Part shown: in pieces, positions 27,301-38,700 of the stretch | Layout: each line of letters starts with the position of its first letter | How positions within the stretch are numbered: position 1 is the first letter of the stretch | Source of the DNA: Spongilla lacustris | Lineage: Eukaryota; Porifera; Demospongiae; Spongillida; Spongillidae | Reading direction: 5' to 3' | Length of the DNA stretch: 64,000 nt | NCBI GenBank assembly: GCA_949361645.1 | Contig: OX442429.1 | Coordinates: 394,501 to 458,500, forward strand | Made by a program: the position numbers and the translations under genes | Notes under the pieces: model-generated | Told to the model about the DNA's origin: nothing | The model's database searches: none | The model's input: only the letters and a program-made list of their open reading frames with translations

Positions 27301-30300
27301 AGAAATAATTGATGTCATAAGTACATGTACATGTATGCGCAGATGTAAGCTGTTAAAAATAAAATAAAAGCATCTGACAGCTAAAAGGGAATGACAGCTA
27401 CTATAAATGCTTACTTCTGTGCCACACTGAGAATGTTGGAAGTTATGTAGGGTTTGAACTCTGGTTCACTGACATCCAAGAACTCGAGAAGCTCCTTCAT
27501 CATTGATCGAATACTGTTGGCATTAACAAGAGCAAACGAAAGCTCTAGAGCTCTCCGACGAATAGTGATATCGTTCTCCTTAAGACACTCCAGTACTGTG
27601 TTGCGATGGCGCTGTACTGCGTTGTTATCAGCACCAACTGTTCTCAATAAGGTATTGAGAGCAACATACCTGAAGTATGGATATGACGGAACTGTAAATA
27701 TCACCAAATGCAACTAAATGTGTAAAGACCAGTAATAGCAGATGAAATGCAACACACAAAGTCTGGTATATTCTAGTTCTGTGGAATGTACATAGTCTGC
27801 ATACTATATGCAAAGCATGGCCCATCTTACTGGAATAAGATGTTTTAAAAGTGCAGTCTGGTAAAGACCTGACCAGAACAATGTTTTGCTTGTTGTTCTT
27901 CTTCAAATGCCCAAGGCAGAACGGCTTTAAAAAGTGATGTGATGGTGCAACACTGCACCATCACATCACACCATCACATCACACCATCACATCACACCAC
28001 ACCATCACACCACTGTACCCTCAAACACCATCACCTCAGTAACACACCACATCCATCACCTCACCACATTCATCACATCACCCCCTCATCACAGGTCTCA
28101 CCTTATATTCCTATCAGTGTTCTGCAAGAATCTTCCAAGTATATTGACTGCAAGAACTCGGAGGCCACTTTCTGATTCAATGTCCATGATGGTGAGAACG
28201 GTCTCATAAAGAATAGCATGACCAACATTCTTTGTGGCATCAGTGTTTGTGGCAATCTAATTGTACAAAGATACAAATAAAGCACCACAGAAACCAAATC
28301 TCATCAGCCTGTTCTCATCACTTCAAGTGTATGGGTAAGGACTACTACAGCAACAGCAGATCTCTAGCTTATGCAAGCATCACCCACCTGTGCCAAAATG
28401 TCATTCATAGCTTCACTACACTCCCGGTCACCTTTACCAAGGACTCTCATCAGATGAATAATACCCACCTAAAGAGTATGGATACAAAATACAATCAAGG
28501 GAAAATCAATCACAAAACTGATACATCACCCCACATGTCCATCAGCCACCACCACCCCATGTGTCCACCACCCCATTTGTCCACCACCCCATTTGTCCAC
28601 CACCCCATTTGTCCACCACCCCATTTGCCCACCACCCCATTTGTCCACCACCCCATTTGTCCTACACCCCATTTGTCCACCACCCCATTTGTCCACCACC
28701 CCATTTGTCCACCACCCCATTTGTCCACCACCCCATTTGTCCACCACCCCATTTGTCCACCACCCCATTTGTCCACCACCCCATTTGTCCACCACCCCAT
28801 TTGTCCACCACCCCATTTGTCCACCACCCCATTTGTCCACCACCCCATTTGTCCACCACCCCATTTGTCCACCACCCCATTTGTCCACCACCCCATTTGT
28901 CCACCACCCCATATGTCCACCACCCCATTTGTCCACCACCCCATTTGTCCACCACCCCATTTGTCCACCACCCCATATGTCCACCACCCCATATGTCCAC
29001 CACCCCATATGTCCACCACCCCATTTGTCCACCACCCCATTTGTCCACCACCCCATTTGTCCACCACCCCATATGTCCACCACCCCATTTGTCCACCACC
29101 CCATTTGTCCACCACCCCATTTGTCCACCACCCCATTTGTCCACCACCCCATTTGTCCACCACCCCATTTGTCCACCACCCCATTTGTCCACCACCCCAT
29201 TTGTCCACCACCCCATTTGTCCACCACCCCATTTGTCTACCACCCCATGTGTCCACCACCCCATGTGTCCACCACCCTATGTCAAATGAACTGGATAGAA
29301 TTGTCATCCTCACCTGTAGAAATGGGTCACTGATTCCATGGACATCATGCTCTGGCGAGTATCCTGCCATCACTAGGTTCTTTGCAATCCTCACAAGGTT
29401 TGGAACAAACTGACATGCAAGATGAGTGATCCAGTAAGTACAATTACTGTGTGCAAGTAAACATTGTATGTGCATATTTCGTGCAAATGAAAATCAATAC
29501 AGTCCAAACTGGTGTCTGCATCAGCAAGTACACATTGATCTGCAATACACTTTACAGCTTTTACAAGAACATGTAAATTGCACTCCAAAAATATGGTATT
29601 TACTACTGTCAGCAATACAAAAACCACTATGTACACAAACACATCTCAATACATGCCATGCATCTATGCCCTCACAAATACACACATGCCACATGCATGC
29701 ACAAATAAAAACCTATGCTACCCAGTAATGCAAAAATTCTATGCAAAGCACAATCATACCCTCCTGAAGTGTTGCAATGAATCAGGATTGACTTTACACA
29801 GTTCAGTCACTAAAGCCACACCAGTCAACAGTACACCTATATACCATAGAGAAAAAAACACAAAATGTACACTGTAGATAGCCAACTAAAATTAATTCCT
29901 CAAAATGTTGTGAAACTAGAAACAGAAAAGTCTTAAGCGTATAAGAAAATTGACACACTACTCCAAACCTCACAGGATGCCCATTCTTATCCCTTTCAAA
30001 CCCCTTGTTTTCCTAGCGAGCCCTTTAACACTACAGTACTTACACTGTAGCAGCACCTACCATGGTTCTTTTCATTGAGTATCTGCCTAGTCACTGGAAC
30101 ATACATCTCCATCAATTCTGGAACTTTTTGAACGATACGCACAGCACACAAAGCAGCCTGAGAAGGAGAGATGGATCAAAAACCCACAGCATAAATGCAT
30201 GCATCATATGATGGACGGCAAAAAGATTTATATACTTTGTATGTCACCTATCTGATCTAAACTAACTCCACAGTGCAAGGACTTATAAAAAGCTACATGT

Positions 30301-33300
30301 ACACTAAGAAGCCATTTAGTTGTTTTCCCACACTCCTTCGTATATTCGTTCATAGGTTATCATAGTACAATGAATATACATGTAAAAAGGCACCTCTAAA
30401 TAAAATTTTCAAGTTATAGCATTTTGGTTATGAAGTTTATCTGCTAAACTAAGCAGTGATTAGGAGCAATATGAAAGTAAAGTTCTGAGATGTCTGAAAT
30501 TAAATTGCTTAGGCTTGCATTACTACTTCTTAGACTTCTAAGTATCAAAGATATGGAACCTTTCCACACAAGATAGCTGCCATGGTGATTAGTGGCAATT
30601 GCCATTTTCTCTCTGGTAGGCCCATACTCTACAAGCACAAAGAGAAGGCTTGCAGCACTAATTAAATTCATTGCCCACAAAGCAATTGCTATGGCAACTA
30701 TCCATCATGAAATGGTCCATAGTAGCAGAAGCCATGGTTCCTGCGTCATTGTCTGTTTAAAGGGGAACTGCCACGAAAAAATAATGTTATCTCAGTTTAT
30801 AGCATTTGAGTAGAAAATAAGAACTGCAAATATGATGTATTAAATATTTGCTTTTATAATCAAGATAAATTCAAGACCACACAACAAATTTGGTCGCCAT
30901 GTTTTTATTAAAATTTAAGACCGTCTACGTCACTGGTCTCAGAAATCTATTGTGCGCGTATAGAGAATGCCTCACTACATTGCCAAGGGGTGTGTGAATT
31001 GTGATAATAAGTGCCCAAAGGGTGTTCGTTTTCATCGTTTGCCCCCAAAAATCTATCTCTGCTTCATCAGGTAAGTTTTTGTCATGCTTTTCAACTAGCA
31101 TACGTATTAAAATAGGCCTACGACATGTTGTGATAATATCGATCGCTCGTTTCAGTGGTTACTTGTACTCCATTTGACGGGTATCTCCATAAATGACGCA
31201 AACGCTCGTGTATCTAGCGAGCATTTCACCCCCGGGGCAGAGAACTATACATCCAGTAGTTGGGCGTAGCCCGACCTTCCACCAATACGCGAAGGTCGGG
31301 CTACGCCCAACTATACATCCTTAATAATCATGTATACATGGCATGCGCCTGTATGTACGTTGCTTTAATAAGACAGTTACAAGTGCAGTTCGCGTAACAC
31401 AATCTCCCGTTACCTATTGGGAATAGGAAGATGTATAGGATCCCCTCTTGTCGCCATCACACCTACTAAGGCGATGCGTAAAGTCAGCGGATTGCTCCAA
31501 CAAACTCAGGATGATCTGTGATGCACTGGAGACCCTCCACATCACTAAAAAGGTGCCTTATGTGTGCCGGTTCCCTACAACAGCAACACTCGCGTTCGGT
31601 TTGGGGAGCAGCGCACTTGGTACTGACACGAGCACCAAGCTGTGTTATCAACACGCGTACCGTACGTGCAGCAAGGTCGGCTGGTAAAACACTGTTACTA
31701 TCACTCTCGCTGGAGGTGTCGAACTCATGACTTGTTGGCTCAAAACGGTATGGTAGTAGACCCAAAGGTTCAATCGCTCATCATATTGGAGACCAGTGAC
31801 GTCACGCGGTCCTTAACTTTAATTTATCATGGCGCCCATTATTGTCAACTTTAAACCAATATATCTTAACACCAGAGCATACTGATACGTTGAAATTTAT
31901 AATACACATACAACCCGATAGATACTTCATATTGACCAAATAAAAATAAAATGTATAAAAGTCGTGGCAGTTCCCCTTTAATACATTCACATGAGTATCT
32001 GATGCTATTCGTGAAGTCACAACTCTATGTGTGGCTGCTACATAGACACCAAGAGCTCACCTTTCTGACTACATATGGATTTGATGAACGCAGTAACTTT
32101 TCGACCTCAGCTGCACAGTCACGGCTCATCCCTTCTGAGCAAATGCTGCATACCAAATATAAACAGTGTTGACACTAACCATCATGCCTCAATGCAAATA
32201 TAAATTCTCCAGCTATACTCAGCATATAAGTCAGGGACATCAGAGGCACATCTACTCTAGCCATGGCATCTTCAACAATGTACAGCAATGTCAAACAATT
32301 CCACATGTTACTGTACACGGATTGGACAAAGATGCCATTACCAGTGAACCACTGGAACACATTCATTACCTACTGTACAGCACCCAACACACACATACAC
32401 ACACAAAAAATGCATGTTTAGGTAATACTGATCAATTAATTTGAATTTAACCAAAGCACCAACACACATGCACATAAGTGACATCTAAGCATACAGCCCA
32501 GCTATGATGGCTGAAACCTTGGAACGGAAGCCTGCAGAGGGGTGTACCTCAATCCCCAGCATCAACCAAACCATATGCATTAACAACATTCAACACGTAC
32601 AGAGTAGGGCAGTGATATAAAGTAGGGCACAGTTATATACATAATGTACAGAGTAGGACACACATCATGTACAGAGTAGGACACAGTTATATACATAATG
32701 TACAATGTATTTTTAATTAGTATAATCTGTTTCTTATATAGTAACTGTGCCAGAACTGAATTATTTTGATAATCAAGGATTCATTAGGTCAGTGGTTTAA
32801 CTAACACAAGAACCATCCTACACTTGCACATGAACACAAACCCACACACTTCATGTGTATGCACATGTACGCAACAAACCCACACACATGCACAGATCCA
32901 CGTACTCATGCACATGTGCACACCCCGATACCCATCATAAATACCCACCTTCCAAGAGCACATAGGGCCAGACCTACAACATACTGGACTTGATGGTTCA
33001 TATCACTATAATGAAAGACACACACATTGGGTCAGGGTGATGGTCAGAAGTGTGAGGTGTGAGGTGTGAGGTGGCATGCATGGTAAGCAAGCAGCAGGAG
33101 TGCACAGCACCTAGTCGTCATTAACCGACATGTATAGCATTCAAAGAACACAAAAACAGAACATACTTCTTCAGTGAGTTGGTGATGAGGAGATGTGTAT
33201 CTTGGTTCTCATCTAACAACAACATAGCCCCCAGGTACCCTAGCCTCTTATCAGCAAACCGAGGAGATGCTACTAATTTCAAGCACTCCATCTATAAAAG

Positions 33301-33773
33301 CAGAAGGCTGTGAACTTCAATAATGACCACCAACACCCTACACCATTGTCCCAATGCCACCACACTTCCAACTGATCCCTCAGTTAAACTCACTTATCCT
33401 CAATAGCACACAAAAAAGTTATTGCAAATCACGCAAGGCAAAGGTGTGGGGGCTGATTCCAACTACAGTACCATAGAACATACGGCACCCATTCCCCAAC
33501 TACCAACAACCACTCCTGGTATTACTTCAGGCACAGAGGACAAGGCCAAGTACCAGATGCAAGACGGCTCACCTGACCAAAGTGGGCGGGGTAACCAAGC
33601 ATGTGGATGTAAAGCAACTTTGCCACATTGTTGTTGCGGCCATCTTGGTCCTCATCTTTGAATGATGTGCGAATAAAAGCGCACTCCTTGTTCACCAAGT
33701 CCCTTTCATCCTGGGCTGTCTTGCAGGCCCTAACCGCACGTATCATGTCCTTAACTCGACCAATAGGCGGCAT
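15353..33773 (-). CDS. AP1G1: AP-1 complex subunit gamma, complete, 20 coding exons
   Basis: Large subunit of the AP-1 clathrin adaptor, which sorts cargo between the trans-Golgi and endosomes. Exons in gene order: 33,773-33,573; 33,291-33,167; 33,005-32,949; 32,145-32,061; 30,157-30,061; 29,836-29,760; 29,409-29,314; 28,468-28,388; 28,256-28,102; 27,669-27,415; 27,293-27,239; 26,209-26,087; 25,004-24,915; 24,426-24,317; 23,834-23,712; 23,377-23,257; 21,550-21,280; 19,490-19,321; 18,990-18,892; 15,454-15,353. All junctions are GT-AG and keep frame, giving 830 residues against 822 in the human protein. The trunk (1 to about 590) has the signatures [10 protein letters not shown], [17 protein letters not shown] and NAVQRHR. 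The hinge carries three clathrin-box-like motifs (LLDLLG, LLDLFG, LMDLLG). The ear (about 708-830) begins at the [14 protein letters not shown] block and ends in EVNNFP. The start ATG gives [12 protein letters not shown], matching the family N-terminus. One donor (after 24,915) is GTCTGT, a weak site. The last intron (3.4 kb) holds a transposon. Confidence 0.95.
15455..16607. other. Distal part of the last AP-1 gamma intron
   Basis: Non-coding intron sequence. The short open frames at 15,788-16,266 look random; no motif seen. Confidence 0.5.
16608..18138. mobile_element. TA-flanked DNA transposon in the last AP-1 gamma intron
   Basis: Terminal inverted repeats begin CAGTGTGTTTCACAATCAAG on the left and, on the reverse strand, CAGGGTGTTTCTCAATCAAG on the right, and continue imperfectly for about 60 bp (shared AATTAACCACAA). 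Each end is next to a TA dinucleotide, as in Tc1/mariner-type insertions. The 1.53-kb interior has no recognisable transposase. It appears non-autonomous and spliced out with the intron. Confidence 0.7.
19763..20124. mobile_element. Foldback element in an AP-1 gamma intron
   Basis: The left end CCTAAGAAAAAATCTTTCG is mirrored by CGAAAGATTTTTTCATAGG at the right. A second shared block (AACTTGTACAGATTG versus CAACCTATACAAGTT) confirms an imperfect palindrome with a turn near 19,940. Non-coding. Confidence 0.75.
21551..23256. other. 1.7-kb AP-1 gamma intron with a foldback-like element
   Basis: Inside this intron, 22,416-22,925 is a diverged inverted repeat: AGTTGAAAC, AGGTCTTCAAT and TTGATAAACTAAA on the left reappear in reverse complement on the right, and GTCATGTGAC is shared near the centre. 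Arms are clearly more diverged than those of the 2.7-kb and 48.4-kb foldbacks, so the insertion is probably older. Confidence 0.6.
24894..24910. repeat. Short interstitial telomere-type repeat
   Basis: About two and a half copies of CCCTAA (TTAGGG on the other strand) lie a few bases downstream of the weak donor of the AP-1 gamma exon 24,915-25,004. TTAGGG is the common animal telomere repeat. Confidence 0.7.
25988..26048. repeat. CA-rich microsatellite in an AP-1 gamma intron
   Basis: Imperfect CA repeats with TG and TA variants, about 40 bases from the donor of the exon 26,087-26,209. Confidence 0.8.
27937..28092. repeat. Imperfect CATCACATCACAC repeat in an AP-1 gamma intron
   Basis: Degenerate tandem CATCAC/ACACCA units that end about 10 bases before the donor of exon 28,102-28,256. 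Confidence 0.75.
28545..29280. repeat. 16-bp minisatellite in an AP-1 gamma intron, about 46 units
   Basis: Unit CCACCACCCCATTTGT, highly homogeneous, with a few ATATGT and ATGTGT variants, one GCCC variant and one CTACA variant. The unit length is not a multiple of three, so all reading frames cycle through the same residues and long open frames arise on both strands by chance. It fills most of the intron between exons 29,314-29,409 and 28,388-28,468. Confidence 0.95.
30967..31070 (+). pseudogene. THAP-domain first exon of the TTAA element
   Basis: The plus strand starts [19 protein letters not shown] and continues VRFHRLP, then reaches a canonical CAG/GTAAGT donor. The arrangement of Met-Pro, Cys pair and FHRLP is that of the N-terminal half of a THAP zinc finger. 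No second exon with the remaining THAP residues (Trp and AVPTIF) was found in the element, so it is probably a remnant. It lies antisense to AP-1 gamma and inside one of its introns. Confidence 0.6.
31258..31312. repeat. Perfect 22-bp hairpin sharing a motif with the other THAP element
   Basis: The arms 31,258-31,279 and 31,291-31,312 are perfectly complementary around an 11-base loop. The right-arm sequence GGTCGGGCTACGCCCAACTA also occurs at about 12,795-12,814 in the THAP-containing element at 12.6-13.5 kb. Confidence 0.85.
31484..31780 (-). pseudogene. P2X7-type cysteine-rich domain reading frame
   Basis: The minus strand reads [10 protein letters not shown] near its start, then an acidic/Ser stretch, then [15 protein letters not shown] and [11 protein letters not shown]. 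This is the pattern of the zinc-binding P2X purinoreceptor 7 intracellular (ballast) domain family, in which a CxCC-x-E/P block is followed by CITxHPGF. The family is widespread in invertebrate genomes as stand-alone or transposon-associated copies, not as receptors. There is no in-frame ATG near the start and the frame stops soon after the CITDHPEF block, so it is probably a fragment. It lies inside the TTAA-flanked element, antisense to the THAP exon. Confidence 0.6.
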
Positions 33774-35460
33774 TCTGACTACTGTTGAAACAAATGGCAG
33801 CACAATTACTGGCATGCCCTATTACTTTTGGACGGCAGCAGGTAAAACACGCGTTCGAACCCAACTGCCAGTGGTAAACAATGGCGAACTTTACTATCCT
33901 ATACATAACCAGCCATGCTAATGGTTTCTCGGACACGGTGAAATGCCGTGCTGGAGTATGTAACTGCCTACCTACTGCAAATTTCACTCATATCCGCCCT
34001 GAATGGTAAACGCCCCACACCCTCTAATAGACGCCCAATTTTTTTATGGGTCACCGAAAATATCACCGAATGCCTTAAACAACAACGTGGAGGCCAGCTA
34101 GCAAGCAAGCGATAGAACCTACGCAGTAAAGCATAAGAACACTACAACCGCAGAACAATATATAGCCGAAAATTAGTGCACTTACAGATTAGACACCTAC
34201 CTTTTCTCGGGTATCCTGTTCAATCTGTTTTCGTTACACTGGGCTCAGCAAGTCGACGTTTGTTGTGAAATCAGTGCGCCATTTCACATCACGTGATCGA
34301 TCACGGTTAACATTATTGCGTATACGTCCGTAGATTTAGAACAAAACCTAGAATCGGAATCTTCTTTTTTTTTTTAAAAATTGGCTGCAGTCGGTCCGTT
34401 AATATTAATAAAGGGTACAGTTGTGATGTAGAAGTGGCAAGTTATCTATGATTCAGAGCCGTGCAAAAGACAAACTGCAACCATAGATAGTTTAGAGATG
34501 GATTGGAAGCACGGTTAATTACCGTTAATTATCACCTACACTCCGTGATCTGCTATGCTGTGTGTTCGTGTGTAGGACTTTTACAAATCTACTTGGCTGG
34601 TGAGGCAACGACTAAACTGGGTGAAATACTGAAACATGCTCTTCAAAATGTATTATTTGGTGACGGCTTTAAGATACAGATTCCATCGTCGAGTGGCGCT
34701 GTAGGAGATGCTCCGAAGCTCTAACCTTGGTTTTCATTGCTTAAATAGCAAGCAAGTCCTCTGCTAGTATGCAGAGAAGTTGTCTGATGTTGAGAAGTGT
34801 TTTTATCAACCTTAGAAAGTAAGGAAACGCGGTAGTATGTTACTAAGATGGCGCGAAGCTATGAGGAGCTCGTAACAATCAGCGCTGTTTGCAGGAGAGT
34901 TTTTAGAAAACCAAATACTATTTTCGAAAAACGATAAAAATCCCTCCTGGAGCATTCACTGAACAATCAGGATTCCTACTTAACATTACAAAAACACTTA
35001 GGATGGCTTGTAAACAGGTACATGCACGAGGTATATCTAGTTAGGCCCTTCTCTACTTCAGAACGATGTTGCACACTATCCAATGAAGATAAAACAAAAC
35101 TAAAAAAAATCCCTCCTTGAGAAATGACCTCTTTAAACAGAGAAAGCATAATAAAGCTTTAGAGTCTCACCTGTCGTTGACAAAAGGTACAAAACCACGC
35201 GAGAGTGCTGAAATCGACGATCCACCACACGTGGCTATTTTAAGGCCAATACGTTGTACAACGCATACGCTTTACATTGGCGATGAGAAATGTTCAACAC
35301 AAATCAGTAGTACCACTCTTTGACGACTTCTGCCTCGATTTACCCTCTAGAAAGGTGTGATTCGCGCGCGATCACGGAGTGCGCGCGTAGTCTTAATGGC
35401 TCACGTGATGCGCTTCCAACCATCTCTAAACTATCTATGCTGCAACTCTATGATCCAGCA
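33774..35460. other. Region between the AP-1 gamma start and the ATP7 copy A end
   Basis: It must hold the AP-1 gamma promoter and 5' UTR and, at its far end, the 3' flank of ATP7 copy A. No conserved coding domain was recognised. One plus-strand open stretch (about 34,585-34,724, with GEATTKLGEILKHALQ) looks coding-like but matched nothing I know. No core promoter motif stands out. Confidence 0.4.
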
Positions 35461-35474
35461 ACAACCACAGGCAC

Positions 35475-35485
35475 CAGGGGCGGAT

Positions 35486-35516
<31 letters not shown>

Positions 35517-35530
35517 TCCGGACCCCCCTT
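35475..35530. repeat. Poly-G tract at a CAGGGGCGGAT transposon-like terminus
   Basis: CAGGGGCGGATTT runs directly into about 30 G, followed by TCCGGACCCCCCTTTCC. A similar terminus in reverse, GGATCCGCCCCTG at about 53,340, is followed by poly-C tracts. Both look like ends of the same transposon family. Confidence 0.65.
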
Positions 35531-35665
35531 TCCTATATGAAGAATGACGTAATGCATAAAAATTACGTAATGCATACTGTAATCTATGCAGCGGGGTCTA
35601 TATCGATCTAACTATGTGTGGTTAATTAGTATTTAATCGCGCGATACGCGATCGATCGAAAGGTG

Positions 35666-35689
35666 CGCGTGATGAGGTAAGCGATCAAA
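35666..35689. repeat. 24-bp sequence shared with 52,854-52,877, at the ATP7 copy A breakpoint
   Basis: The two 24-base segments are identical and both begin CGCGTGATGAGG. Flanking bases differ on both sides. In copy A the segment ends exactly where homology with ATP7 copy B begins (35,689 versus 54,406). The second location is 9 bases into the intron after amidohydrolase exon 2. Confidence 0.8.
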
Positions 35690-35719
35690 TATTGCACTCA
35701 AATCTTAGCTGAAAACCTA

Positions 35720-38700
35720 TTAGATAACTGTAGAGGTATTTGGAGCCATACTGTCATCAAGCAGCCTCTCGTAGCCATCCTTGTCTGTAGGCTTAAAGAT
35801 TGACAACTTATCCTTATGTGCAGACCCTGAGCTGTAGGGCACTTTCTCATTGGCACTTTTGCTTGGGTGCAAGGGATGCACAATATGATTGAAGCTTGGT
35901 TTACGATAGCTATTAGCCGGAATGCATATTCAAATAATACACACAACTGCACAGTGTAAAAGTACATACCATCTAAGAAGCAGAGAGCTGCACACCACAG
36001 AGACTGAGCTAAAGGCCATTGCAAGGCTGCTCATCCATGGTTCAAGGGACAATCCAAGAGGAGCAAATATCCCAGCTGCCAACGGCACACCCACCAGATT
36101 GTAGATCACTGCCCACACAAAATTGATTCGAATTCTTCTCACAGTGTGCTTTGAAAGGTCTATTGCTGTAACCACATCCAGCAGATTATCCTTAGAAGGA
36201 AGACAGCATGTGCATAGACTTGCTGTACCTCACACTAACAGTACCTTGACCAGCACTATATCAGCTGCCTCCACTGCCACATCAGTCCCTGTCCCTATAG
36301 CTATCCCAACATCAGCCTGGGCCAATGCTGGAGAGTCATTGATACCATCCCCAACCATGGCAACCTATAGTGGGGAGAAGGCACAGTAAAGGGTGCAGTG
36401 ACATGATTTGATGTGCATACTTTTAGACCCTGCTCCTGCAGTCTGACCACCATATTCTTTTTATGAGATGGAAGAACTTCTGCATAGACATTGTCAGAAC
36501 GGATACCCACCTACAATGGAGAACACAGTATCTTCACAATTATGTTTATTTCCACATCATCCATTTACTTTAAAACTACATGATCAATCAAGACCATCAG
36601 AGCAAACTTTAACAATTATAATCAGTTGTGCTTATTTATCTCATTCCTTCATAGTATCAAACCGGAAGATGCAACTGATCTGTGACACTATTGCAACTGA
36701 AGATAGCTTACTTGTTCAGCAATTGCTTTAGCAGTTCTTCTGTTATCTCCAGTAAGGAGAATGACAGTGAGGCCACTGTCATGCAAGGCCTGCACTGCCA
36801 GAGCAGCTTCCTCCTTCACTGTGTCAGCAATAGCAATGGCCCCAACAAGGATACCTGTATGGATGCAGCATCTTAATGGTGCTAAGGGTATAGTTCCATG
36901 GATATTAGGTTTTTTTTTTAATTATTCAGTGAATAAAAATGATTCATCAACTCCATCTAATGCTCCCTGTCTCATCTAATGCTCCATGCTCCCTGTCCCA
37001 TCCTCCTCAGTAATGGCTCACCATCAACTGCACAAAGTACAACAGTCTGTCCCTGCTGCTCAAATGTCTGCACATCCACCTCCACCTCATCTGTCACAAC
37101 TAGTCCATTTGTCTGCATCCAGTCTCTGTTCCCAATCAGAACCTGTTCACAGTGAAGCCACAATGAACTGGCTACTAATGAAAGGGATCCCCCCCTGACC
37201 TTGTAGACTCTTGGAGCCTGTCCTGTCTGGTCCCCAGTACTCATCAAACTGGTACTTGGTGTGTAATAAATATGCCTTGTAATTTCTGAGGTCATTGGTG
37301 CTTGTTCTGAATACTCCACCCCCTGGACTGAGCACTGGAGCCCCTTCCCAGGAACAGCTTCAAAGTTTGCAGACATACCAGATATCACATCTCCCAGTAT
37401 CTGTGCAATAATTAAGCATTGAATGGTTACTGTGTACATGCCAAAATAACCTAACTTACTCTTTTTGCATAGTTAGTGACAGCCACTCCAAGTGGGTGTT
37501 CACTGTTGCTTTCAGCCAGACCAACAATGGCCAGGAACAGTGTGTGGGGGCATACACTTTCAGCCACAAACAGCATAACCTTGGTGACATCTGGCTTCCC
37601 ATGGGTTAGTGTCCCAGTTTTGTCAAATATCACAGCCCGCACCTAAAGGATATCAGCAGATAGGCATTATATAGGATATCAGCAGGTTAGCATTATATAG
37701 TATATATGATCTCTTACTGTGTCCAGAGCATACCTTGTGGGTGGCCTCCAGTGGTTCACCTCCTTTGATCAAAATTCCATTTATAGCACCCATACCAGTG
37801 CCCACCATCACGGCTGTGGGTGCGGCCAGCCCCAAAGCACAAGGACAGGCTATCAGCAGAACAGAGATTGCCTTCATGAAGACAATTGTAATTCCTCCAC
37901 AGTACATATACTGTGGAGGCGTGTACCCAAGTCGTGTGAGTGATGAGCTATAATTAGAGCAGTTACTCTGGAAATAGAAAGAAAAATTCTGAGGCCTTCT
38001 TGTACAGTGCCTTGTATAGCCACCATTTATTTATTTATTTTTATGGTTTGATAGAAAATGACCCCCCACCCCCTCACCACCCACATCTCACCTCCAGAGC
38101 AGGGTTCAGTGCCTTGCTGACCTGCCATGCAATCAACCAACTGACAAATGTTACAGATGACAGTGCAATGATTCCAGGCACAAAGTAACCAGCGACCATG
38201 TCTGCTATTCGTTGGATTGGAGCCTGAAATAGTAGAAATAATACATGTACCGGTATAAGAACAGTTTTGTGCATATAAAGTGACAAATCTTCGGTAGCTT
38301 GAGCATTCTTCAGATCTCCACTTCCCCTCAGCCCCTCCCCTTCCTTTACCCGTCCTCTTCTCTCCAGTGCCCTCCTCTCTTAGCCCCTCCCTTCTCACCT
38401 TTGAGGTCTGTGCCTCTTCCACAAGCTTCACAATCTGTGCTAACATTGCATCTGAACCAACATGTGTGGCTTCTATTAACAGAACACCATTTTGGTTCAA
38501 TGATCCTCCAATCACTGCATCTCCTGGGGATTTACTAACAGGGAGGGCTTCACCCGTGATTATAGATTCATCAATGGTCGAGTTGCCTGTCAGGATTGTA
38601 CCATCTACAGGAATCTTCTCTCCTGGGACAACTTTGATCTTGTCAAATTTCTGAACCAGCTCTATAGCGATCAGCTCCTCACTATGTGTGAATAATGCAT

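Larger units (their letters stand above)
30761..31977. mobile_element. TTAA-flanked THAP transposon (Kolobok/piggyBac-like) in an AP-1 gamma intron
   Basis: Perfect 16-bp terminal inverted repeats, AGGGGAACTGCCACGA at the left and its complement at the right, each directly flanked by TTAA (30,757-30,760 and 31,978-31,981). TTAA duplication is known for piggyBac and Kolobok; Kolobok transposases carry THAP domains, which fits the THAP exon inside. The 1.2-kb length excludes a full transposase. A P2X7-like reading frame lies antisense inside. Confidence 0.8.

Noticed and set aside
28545..29280. Regular short repeats that could be mistaken for a CRISPR array
   Set aside because: Units are directly adjacent without spacers and the DNA is clearly animal.
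28232..29475. Open frames of 200-390 codons on both strands, rich in HHPICPPP or GGWWTNGV repeats
   Set aside because: They are products of the 16-bp minisatellite. The plus-strand frames are antisense to AP-1 gamma, and one minus-strand frame merely reads through a real exon into the intron.
33848..33880. CGTTCGAACCC resembling a tRNA T-arm
   Set aside because: No matching acceptor, D or anticodon stems could be built around it.
34503..34724. Plus-strand frame with GEATTKLGEILKHALQ
   Set aside because: Looks coding-like, but no homologue, partner exon or convincing start was found; kept only as a note in the spacer entry.
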